This document shows positions 1 through 5,329 of a stretch of 12,002 bases of DNA, one piece after another. The stretch's first letter is position 1. Each line of letters opens with the position of its first letter. The notes beneath the pieces were generated by a model. The model did not search any database, was not told the origin of the DNA, and was given only the letters and a program-made list of their open reading frames with translations. The stretch is from NCBI GenBank assembly GCA_964469555.1, contig CAYYAQ010000158.1:1-12002 (forward strand). The letters are read 5' to 3'. The stretch comes from CAYYAQ01 sp964469555 (GTDB lineage Bacteria; Planctomycetota; UBA1135; UBA2386). The translations under genes were made by a program, and so were the position numbers.

Positions 1-302
1 CGGGGCTGCTCGAACGCGTGGGTCTCGGCGACCGATTGTTGCACCGTCCAGGCGAGCTATCCGTGGGGCAGGCGCAACGCGTCGCGATCTGCCGCGCGCT
101 GATCAACGAACCGTCCCTGATCCTCGCCGACGAACCGCTCGGCAACCAGGACAAGGAGACCGGACGCGAGGTGCTGAAGATCCTGCTCGAGATGGCGCGA
201 GAGGACGACCGGGCCGTCGTGATGGTGACCCACGATGCCAGCGACGCGGGGCAGCTCGATCGCACCGTCGAGCTCGGCGAGTTGCGGGGGGTCGCGACGT
301 GA
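1..302 (+). CDS. ABC transporter ATP-binding protein, LolD/MacB type (5' truncated)
   Basis: This is the C-terminal part of an ABC ATPase that would power the FtsX-type permease encoded next to it; the cell location is the cytoplasmic face of the inner membrane. About 99 residues are visible and the reading frame is open to the window edge, so the Walker A motif lies outside. Visible in order are the ABC signature LSVGQ followed by AQRVAICRAL, Walker B LILADEP with the catalytic Glu, a D-loop reading GNQD (GNLD is usual in the LolD/MacB group), and the H-loop His in VTHD. The order and spacing are typical of LolD/MacB-type ATPases. The stop overlaps the permease start by 4 bp (GTGA), so the two are probably translationally coupled. 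The GTG at 18 is an internal codon, not a start. The family is certain; the substrate cannot be read from this fragment. Confidence 0.93.
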   Translation, partial: GLLERVGLGDRLLHRPGELSVGQAQRVAICRALINEPSLILADEPLGNQDKETGREVLKILLEMAREDDRAVVMVTHDASDAGQLDRTVELGELRGVAT

Positions 303-1651
303 ACCTCGCGAAGATCAGTCTGCGCAACATGCGCGTCCGCATGCTGTCGACTTGCCTGACGGCCGGATCGATCGCGCTCGGTACCGCGCTTCTCGCGATC
401 ATCTGGATCATGGTGAAGGAGGCCAAGGCGCGCTACAACGCCGCGACCAGCGTCGTGAGCTACAGCCTCGTCGTCGGGCCGAAGGAGGGGTCGGGTCTCG
501 AACTCGTCCTCAACACCGTGTTCAACTACGGCATCAGCCAGGGGCTCGTGCCTTACTCGACCTACAAGGAACTGCACGACGGCAAGCTGCGCGTGCGCGG
601 GATGGTCATCTACGCGATTCCGCAGTGTCGCGGTGATAGCTGGCGCGAGTATCCGATCATCGGCACCACGGACGAGATGTTCCTGAAGTTCCGCACGGGC
701 AGGACAAAGGACAAGAAGCCGATCCACTTGAAGTTCTCGGAGGGCGGACCATTCAAGTTCGATCACGCCGCGTTGGAGGTGTTCGTCGCGGAGCTGGAGA
801 AGGAACTCGAGAACGGTACTGCACAGGAGAGCAAGCCGATCCCGGTCGAGATGCGCAAGGCGGTGATCGGGTCGCACGTGGCGAAACGCTATAGCCTGAA
901 GGTGGGGAGCAAGATCGTTCCCGTCCACGGAGTGGCGGGGAATCCGTTGTCCCACGAGCACAAGGAGGCCGTGTGCACGATCGTCGGCGTCCTCGATCGC
1001 ACGGGTACGCCGCTCGACCGTAGCGTCTACATTCCGCTCAGCACCTTCTTGTCGATGGACAAGCACGATGCCGTTCGCCCTGGCCAGAAGCAGATCAAGG
1101 GGAACATCGGGCTCTCCGCGATCATCATCGGCAGCGCACGGCAGACTGCGGCGCAACAACTTCGGTACGATTTCCAGACGAGAGACGACGCACAGGGTGT
1201 CGTGCCCTTCTACGAGATCGTGAAGCTGCTCAACATCATCGGGAAGTCCAGCGACGTCCTCGAGGTGCTCTCGTACATCGTGCTTCTCGTGACCGGGAGC
1301 ACTGTCCTTCTCGGGCTCTACAACACGATGAACGAGCGCCGTAGGGAGATCGCGATCATGCGGTCCCTGGGGGCGCGACGGAGCCAGATCCTCCGGATCA
1401 TCCTCCAGGAAGCGCTGTTCATCTCGCTCTCGGCGGGGGTGCTCGGCGTGGCATTCTGCCACGGTGCTCTTTTCGTCGGCTCGAGCTACATCGAGGCCGA
1501 GACCGGGATTTCGGTAGACTGGGCTGCCTTCTCCCTAAAAGAGTTGGTCCTTGTCATCGGGGTCGGCGTATTGGGTTCGATTGCGGGTATCCTGCCAGCC
1601 GTAGAGGGGGCCCGCGTTCCGGTAGCCGAAAACCTGGGGCCCACGTCCTGA
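299..1651 (+). CDS. FtsX/MacB-family ABC transporter permease
   Basis: A 450-residue inner-membrane permease with MacB/FtsX architecture. There is one N-terminal membrane helix (about residues 16-38), a large periplasmic domain (about 40-315), and three C-terminal helices (about 320-342, 366-392, 413-437). The cytoplasmic loop after the second helix carries the family pattern NERRREIAIMRSLGARRSQI, where the ATPase docks. Early in the periplasmic part, LVVGPKEG followed by LELVLNTVF resembles a segment I recall from a permease subgroup often encoded with DUF3299 proteins; the next gene fits this. Proteins of this fold usually do mechanotransmission (lipoprotein release, efflux coupling, activation of envelope enzymes) rather than classical import. 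The start is GTG in a 4-bp overlap with the ATPase gene; no good Shine-Dalgarno precedes it, consistent with coupling. Family assignment is strong; the cargo is unknown. Confidence 0.92.
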   Translation: MNLAKISLRNMRVRMLSTCLTAGSIALGTALLAIIWIMVKEAKARYNAATSVVSYSLVVGPKEGSGLELVLNTVFNYGISQGLVPYSTYKELHDGKLRVRGMVIYAIPQCRGDSWREYPIIGTTDEMFLKFRTGRTKDKKPIHLKFSEGGPFKFDHAALEVFVAELEKELENGTAQESKPIPVEMRKAVIGSHVAKRYSLKVGSKIVPVHGVAGNPLSHEHKEAVCTIVGVLDRTGTPLDRSVYIPLSTFLSMDKHDAVRPGQKQIKGNIGLSAIIIGSARQTAAQQLRYDFQTRDDAQGVVPFYEIVKLLNIIGKSSDVLEVLSYIVLLVTGSTVLLGLYNTMNERRREIAIMRSLGARRSQILRIILQEALFISLSAGVLGVAFCHGALFVGSSYIEAETGISVDWAAFSLKELVLVIGVGVLGSIAGILPAVEGARVPVAENLGPTS

Positions 1652-1671
1652 TTCACCCGACAGAAGCAGTC

Positions 1672-2427
1672 ATGCGCACACCCATCACCATCGCAGTCGT
1701 CGCGCTGTTCGGTTCAGCCCTGTTCGCGCAGGAGGTCAAGCCACCCAAGCCCGTCGTCGTGAAGCTCGACAAACAGGGCAAGGTCACGAAGCAGGACAAG
1801 ACCAAGGACGGCAAGACCCAGGACCCCAAGAAGGGATCCGGCAAGAAGAGCACCGACAAGAAGACGACCAAGAAGCAGGACCCTAAGAAGAAGGCGCCTC
1901 CTTACCGGGAGAAGACCAAGGAGGAGATCGAGGAGGAGAACGGCCCGCTGCCGGGCGGCACCGACCCGGAAGACCTCAAAGCGATGAAGGGTGCCCAGGA
2001 CATGCTCCGGGCCGAGAAGAGACTCGCCGCCATGCTGAAGGCCGGCAAGATCAAGGGCATCGACCAGGTCCTGCCATTCGAGGAGATCGCCTCGTGGCCG
2101 TACGAAGATGGCCTGAAAGGCATGCCCAAGAAGCTCAAGGCGCTTGACGGCAAGAAGGTCATGATGACCGGCTTCATGCTCCCCATCGACGAGGTGGAGA
2201 ACATCAAGGAATTCCTGCTCGTGCAGTCGCTGTGGAGTTGCTGTTACGGCCAGCCGCCGGACATCAACGGCACCGTGCGCGTGGTCATGAAGGGCAAGAA
2301 GCGCATCGACTACAAGTTCGAGCCGATCAAGGTCATCGGGACGTTCCGCATCAAGCCGACGATCGAAGACGGCTTCTGCGTCGACATCTACCAGCTCGAA
2401 ACGACGAGCGTCGAGGTCATCAAGTAG
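1672..2427 (+). CDS. Secreted DUF3299-type protein with lysine-rich linker
   Basis: A 251-residue exported protein, 20 bp downstream of the permease and before a terminator, so probably the last gene of the ABC operon. Residues 1-20 form a short signal peptide ending around LFAQE. Residues about 21-90 are a low-complexity linker very rich in Lys with Thr, Asp, Gln and Pro, turning acidic (KEEIEEE) at its end. A predicted helical stretch follows, then a compact domain at about 142-250. That domain contains VMMTGFMLPID and SLWSCCYGQPPD, and ends with GFCVDIYQLE, which I recognise as the DUF3299 pattern. Three cysteines stand out (C190, C191, C236) and could bind metal or form a disulfide; this is inference. 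The start ATG has only a weak purine-rich upstream region (agaag). No enzymatic function is known to me for the family. The linkage to an FtsX permease and ATPase suggests a periplasmic accessory factor. Confidence 0.85.
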   Translation: MRTPITIAVVALFGSALFAQEVKPPKPVVVKLDKQGKVTKQDKTKDGKTQDPKKGSGKKSTDKKTTKKQDPKKKAPPYREKTKEEIEEENGPLPGGTDPEDLKAMKGAQDMLRAEKRLAAMLKAGKIKGIDQVLPFEEIASWPYEDGLKGMPKKLKALDGKKVMMTGFMLPIDEVENIKEFLLVQSLWSCCYGQPPDINGTVRVVMKGKKRIDYKFEPIKVIGTFRIKPTIEDGFCVDIYQLETTSVEVIK

Positions 2428-2461
2428 ATCGGTAGACCAGCGGCGGAGTCGCGACCACGAG

Positions 2462-2486
2462 AGGGCGCCCAGGTGGCGCCCTTTTT
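2462..2486 (+). terminator. Rho-independent terminator after the DUF3299 gene
   Basis: A perfect 8-bp G+C-rich stem (agggcgcc at 2462-2469 pairing with ggcgccct at 2475-2482) closes a 5-nt loop and runs into a five-T tract (2482-2486). It sits 34 bp past the DUF3299 stop. No T-tract exists on the other side, so it works only for + strand transcription. It separates the ABC cassette from the HD-GYP unit. Confidence 0.9.
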
Positions 2487-2514
2487 GTGTACCGGAATGC
2501 AACACGAACCCAGC

Positions 2515-2560
2515 GGTGTCAGACACCACGTTTTCGTGGGGCGGTCCCGCCTCCGGACCG
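2515..2560 (+). repeat. Cluster of three small hairpins in the leader before the HD-GYP gene
   Basis: Three inverted repeats lie end to end within 46 bp. The first is ggtgtc/gacacc (2515-2520 with 2522-2527). The second is ccacg/cgtgg around a tttt loop (2526-2539). The third is cggtcc/ggaccg (2542-2547 with 2555-2560). The first and second share two bases, so they may be alternative structures. The stretch precedes a strong Shine-Dalgarno sequence and lies outside any credible gene. It could be a structured 5' leader or a REP-like extragenic palindromic element; the core GGTGTCAGACACC resembles motifs I recall from REP-type repeats, but a single copy cannot establish that. Confidence 0.5.
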
Positions 2561-2581
2561 GGGGGTTTTGGGAGGAGACGC

Positions 2582-2617
2582 ATGGCTGTTTTGGTCGATA
2601 ACCCATTCCATGGGTGA
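2582..2617 (+). CDS. Possible 11-residue leader peptide upstream of the HD-GYP gene
   Basis: A short ORF, MAVLVDNPFHG, begins with ATG and is preceded by an excellent Shine-Dalgarno sequence (ggaggag at 2571-2577, 4 nt before the ATG). It ends with TGA at 2615-2617, overlapping the first 8 bases of the HD-GYP reading frame (ATG at 2610). That downstream ATG has no Shine-Dalgarno of its own. The arrangement suits a translated leader whose ribosomes re-initiate on the main gene. No run of a single regulatory amino acid is visible, so classical amino-acid attenuation is not indicated. Alternatives are a CTG start at 2586 in the main frame, served by the same Shine-Dalgarno at 8 nt spacing, or a sequencing frameshift that hides a longer N-terminus starting at 2582. 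Confidence 0.4.
   Translation: MAVLVDNPFHG
2601..2615 (+). promoter_or_regulatory. Start-codon hairpin of the HD-GYP gene
   Basis: A perfect 6-bp inverted repeat (acccat, tcc loop, atgggt) contains the ATG at 2610-2612 in its 3' arm. In the mRNA this would occlude initiation. Ribosomes translating the 11-codon leader would open it, because the leader runs through the hairpin to its stop at 2615-2617. The pairing is seen directly; the regulatory role is inferred. Confidence 0.45.
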
Positions 2618-4064
2618 GAAACGCCGACGTCATCCCGGTTTCAACCTCGCGCTGACCCCGCGGATCCTGATGGCCCTGGGTCTCGGTTCCGTTTTCGTGT
2701 CTTTTGTCGTGACGCACCTCGCAGGTGCAGAGTCGACGCGTCGCGTCGAGGCGCGCGAGACCCATCGCGTGTGCGAGGTCGCGCGGAGTCTGGCCAGCTG
2801 TGCCGCGCCGCTTCTCGAGGCGAAGGACGATCTTCGCCTCGCGATGATGGGGGCGTCCGCCGCGCAGTTCGGTCGCTATCGCGTGCTTCTCATCGACGTC
2901 GAGGGTGAGGTGCGTTTGGACACCGGCCTCGCGTTCGGCGGTCAGAAGATGCAACTGCTCACCATGGAGGGCTCCTTCCACAGGAGACTCGACGAGGAGG
3001 AGAGCGAGTTCCTGACCCCGGCGTTGGGACTCTCCGGTCTCGTCGGCGAGGTTCGCATCCGCTACTCCGCGCAGGCGGCAGCTGGTTTCTCGATGTCCCT
3101 CTTCGGCGGATGTCTGCTCGCCTGCTGTTCGCTTCTGCTCGTCGTCGGTCTGCTCTGCCATCACTGGACGTCACACATCCGCGAAGCAGTGACGACTGCG
3201 CACTCGTTGGCGTACGGCGACCTGACTGCCCAGTGCGAGCGCAAGTCATCGGGAGTGATCCTGGAACTCCAGGACAGCCTGCACGACCTCGGCTCGGTTC
3301 TCGGTGCCGGCGCGCAGCAAGTCGAACAGAGCTTCCTCGAACTCGCGTTCCAGTCCGTCGAAGTGCTGGAGCGTCGCGGCAAGGTTGGTCACGGGGAGCG
3401 CACGCGCACCTACGCCGCGTTGCTGACCCGCCGACTCGGGCTGGCGCAGGATGAATGTTGGGATGTAGAGACGGCAGCTCGTCTGCACGATCTCGGCGAG
3501 ATCTACGAGCCGCCCCGTCCCGACGATGATCAGGACTTCGATGCCGCTGAGGTCAGCCGCATGCGTCGCACGCCCTCGAGGGGCGCCGAGATCCTCGAAG
3601 GGATCGGCAACCTCCGCAAGGTCGCGGAGATTGTCCGGCACCACCGCGAGAAGTTCGACGGCAGCGGCTTTCCTGCGGGTCTGCAGGGTGAGCGGATCGC
3701 GTTGGGCGCACGAATCCTCGGCATTGCGGACGCCTACGATCAACTTACGACGGTGCACCGTCGCCATCGGAAACCGTTGCGGTGGTCGGATGCCCTGGAC
3801 GCGATTCGGGAGGATCGGGGAGAGACGTTCGATCCGTGGTTGGTCGATCTGTTCGAGGAAGAGATCCGCCGGTCGCCGATGCCGCGCGGCGACTCCGAGA
3901 CGGTGACGATCTCGGCGGGTGGTGCGGTGCCGTACAAGCTGACGCAGGTCGATCCGGAAGAGGAAGAGGATCCGATGGAAGCCGCGACGTTGTACTGGAC
4001 CGAAGAATTCGACAGCGAGATCGAAGTCCTCGGCGACGATTCCGTCGGAGGAGACAGCGGATGA
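2610..4064 (+). CDS. Membrane-anchored HD-GYP-type protein with a degenerate active site
   Basis: A 484-residue sensor-like protein. It has TM1 (about 19-39), an extracytoplasmic segment of about 115 residues, TM2 (about 158-185), a HAMP-like or linker helix (about 186-228), then an HD-GYP domain (about 250-415) and an acidic C-terminal tail. HD-GYP proteins hydrolyse cyclic di-GMP. Retained site residues are H261 (GHGERT), H293-D294 (LHDLG), H344-H345 (VRHHREKFDG) and D374 (IADAYD). Differences are T321 where the MxxHPxxG histidine is expected, E297 replacing the Lys of HDxGK, and GFP (353-355) instead of GYP. Activity is therefore doubtful; it may be a c-di-GMP binder or a changed phosphodiesterase. 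I chose ATG 2610 because the earlier in-frame GTG (2487) would put terminator and hairpin sequence into the protein. The gene overlaps the following lipoprotein gene by 4 bp. Confidence 0.87.
   Translation: MGEKRRRHPGFNLALTPRILMALGLGSVFVSFVVTHLAGAESTRRVEARETHRVCEVARSLASCAAPLLEAKDDLRLAMMGASAAQFGRYRVLLIDVEGEVRLDTGLAFGGQKMQLLTMEGSFHRRLDEEESEFLTPALGLSGLVGEVRIRYSAQAAAGFSMSLFGGCLLACCSLLLVVGLLCHHWTSHIREAVTTAHSLAYGDLTAQCERKSSGVILELQDSLHDLGSVLGAGAQQVEQSFLELAFQSVEVLERRGKVGHGERTRTYAALLTRRLGLAQDECWDVETAARLHDLGEIYEPPRPDDDQDFDAAEVSRMRRTPSRGAEILEGIGNLRKVAEIVRHHREKFDGSGFPAGLQGERIALGARILGIADAYDQLTTVHRRHRKPLRWSDALDAIREDRGETFDPWLVDLFEEEIRRSPMPRGDSETVTISAGGAVPYKLTQVDPEEEEDPMEAATLYWTEEFDSEIEVLGDDSVGGDSG
4047..4064 (+). 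promoter_or_regulatory. Shine-Dalgarno and ATGA coupling junction
   Basis: ggaggag at 4047-4053 lies 7 nt before ATG 4061, and that ATG overlaps the TGA of the HD-GYP gene (4062-4064). This fixes the lipoprotein start and shows the two genes are co-translated. Confidence 0.8.
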
Positions 4065-5029
4065 GGCGCTCAGTTTGGCCTTGCGGGATCATTGTTTCGT
4101 GCGCGCTATCGGGTTGCCAGGTCGCGCACGTCGACACGCTCACGGCGGCAGGTCGACACGCGGAAGACGGACGTTTTCTCGAGGCGCTTGGAATCCTCGA
4201 CAAACTTCCGCCCTCGCACGAGCAGTACACCCAAGCGCGGACACTCGCACAGGCCTTCGAGCGTCGTATCCGGGCGAGCCAGGAGAAGGTGCTTCAGGGC
4301 CTCGCTCTGCGCACGCAGTGGCGTGACGAGGAGGCGGTGAGGAGTTTCCAAGAGGCGCTCGATATCTGGTCGCACGTTGTCGCAGCGCGTGGACTCAAGA
4401 CCGCGACGGAGAATCGAATCGCGGCGTTCGCGGCAGACCGTGACGTGCGCACCAACAACGTCGACGAGAATGCGCCGGTGGGCGAGGTGATTACGACACC
4501 GATCGGTGAAGTCACGACTACACCCGTCGGGTCAGGCGAGGAAGTGCGGTCGGCACCGGGCTTCGAGGGGGAACCCGAAGCTGATGTGGTGCGAGGCGAG
4601 GCTTACGATCCACGGGCAAAGGCAGGGATGGGTACTCGAAACGCTGATCCCACGGTTCTGACCGGTCCGGTCGAGAAAGTCGGATCGCGTTCCGCCTCGA
4701 CCCAGCCGTTACGCCTGAAGATCATGCGCCGACGCAAGCTACTGGGCCAGGCGCGATGGTTGCTCATTCGCGGCGACATGGATCGGGCCCTCGATATTCT
4801 CGAAGATCTCTGGGACGAGGCGCCGGGTGATCGCAACATCGCTCAGCAACTCGCGGGGGTGCTGCACCAGCGCGCGATGCTCGAGTACGGCCAAGGCCGA
4901 CTCGAAGCTGCGATCGCCGACTGGCAGAAGGTAGTTCGACTCGAGAAGGACAACGCGCAGGTCGAAGCGTTTATTCGCGCGGCGAAGACAGAACTCGCGG
5001 CACGTAAGCGACGGCCCCCCAAGAGTTGA
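4061..5029 (+). CDS. TPR-like lipoprotein
   Basis: A 322-residue predicted lipoprotein. The first 18 residues form a short signal peptide with lipobox LSGC, so C19 would be lipidated; Gln at +2 favours outer-membrane sorting under the usual Gram-negative rule. Residues about 25-125 contain helical repeats of TPR character (AGRHAEDGRFLEALGILDKL, then QWRDEEAVRSFQEALDIW). Residues about 226-315 contain two more (LIRGDMDRALDILEDLWDEA and YGQGRLEAAIADWQKVVRLE). Between them is a low-complexity linker with a short tandem repeat at 140-157. TPR lipoproteins usually scaffold protein complexes at the envelope. The start at 4061 is supported by a strong Shine-Dalgarno, the signal peptide and the overlap with the HD-GYP gene; the frame is open further upstream to 3782 but only as a shadow of that gene. 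The coupling suggests the two proteins act together, perhaps in envelope sensing; the specific role is unknown. Confidence 0.82.
   Translation: MRRSVWPCGIIVSCALSGCQVAHVDTLTAAGRHAEDGRFLEALGILDKLPPSHEQYTQARTLAQAFERRIRASQEKVLQGLALRTQWRDEEAVRSFQEALDIWSHVVAARGLKTATENRIAAFAADRDVRTNNVDENAPVGEVITTPIGEVTTTPVGSGEEVRSAPGFEGEPEADVVRGEAYDPRAKAGMGTRNADPTVLTGPVEKVGSRSASTQPLRLKIMRRRKLLGQARWLLIRGDMDRALDILEDLWDEAPGDRNIAQQLAGVLHQRAMLEYGQGRLEAAIADWQKVVRLEKDNAQVEAFIRAAKTELAARKRRPPKS
4475..4531 (+). repeat. Tandem octapeptide repeat in the lipoprotein linker
   Basis: Two adjacent copies of an eight-residue unit, VGEVITTP and IGEVTTTP, plus a partial third (VG), encoded at 4478-4531 after P139. Codons differ at several synonymous positions between the copies, so this is not a fresh DNA slippage product. 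It lies in the linker between the two helical-repeat blocks and probably acts as a flexible spacer. Confidence 0.6.
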
Positions 5030-5329
5030 CCGGCCCAGAAACCAGCCGCGAATCGCGGCTACGCTGCAAGAGATAAACGCCGGAGGAAAAACTTCGGGAA
5101 AAGGGGAAGAAGGAGAGTCAAGTTTTTACGTCCTTGGCGGACAACCCCCGGCAAAAGTGCTCTTGCTGCGGTCCTGGCGCTTAAATGTGTCCCAGGATCA
5201 CCATATTCGATTCGTTGCCGCGACGGATTCTTCCATGTGCTTCTTCCTGCCACCGGCATGGGAAAATCTAGCCCAGATCCCGGATGTTTCAACCGGTTAG
5301 CGCAAAAGCGTATCTGAAGCGCAAGGTTT
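5030..5329. other. Convergent intergenic region without a credible gene
   Basis: About 300 bp between the 3' ends of the lipoprotein gene (+) and the hydantoinase-like gene (-). It is visibly lower in G+C than the flanks. It holds a hairpin (agccgcg/cgcggct, 5044-5060), a purine-rich + strand tract (about 5067-5117) and a second inverted repeat (tcctgg/ccagga, 5172-5177 with 5192-5197). A 77-codon minus-strand ORF (5059-5292) has no Shine-Dalgarno and no recognisable domain, so I do not call it. No tRNA or known riboswitch pattern is recognisable. A small RNA is possible but unsupported. Confidence 0.55.
5044..5060 (+). terminator. Hairpin just past the lipoprotein gene, possible terminator
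   Basis: A perfect 7-bp G+C-rich stem (agccgcg/cgcggct) with an AAT loop sits 14 bp after the lipoprotein stop. No T-tract follows on either strand, so it is at best a weak or factor-assisted terminator, or an mRNA 3'-end stabiliser. Confidence 0.4.

Noticed and set aside
1714..2583. Long minus-strand ORF (289 codons) opposite the DUF3299 gene
   Set aside because: It is an antisense shadow of the AAG-rich lysine linker and the domain; its product is Leu/Arg/Asp/Val-biased with no motif, and it runs through the terminator.
2487..2609. Upstream in-frame GTG start (2487) for the HD-GYP gene
   Set aside because: It would begin at the terminator T-tract and translate the hairpin cluster; the added residues look non-coding and no Shine-Dalgarno precedes it.
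3782..4060. N-terminal extension of the lipoprotein frame
   Set aside because: It overlaps the HD-GYP gene in another frame, and the signal peptide with lipobox and a strong Shine-Dalgarno place the start at 4061.
5059..5292. 77-codon minus-strand ORF in the convergent gap
   Set aside because: No Shine-Dalgarno, no domain or signal that I recognise, and atypical composition; it is better explained by chance.
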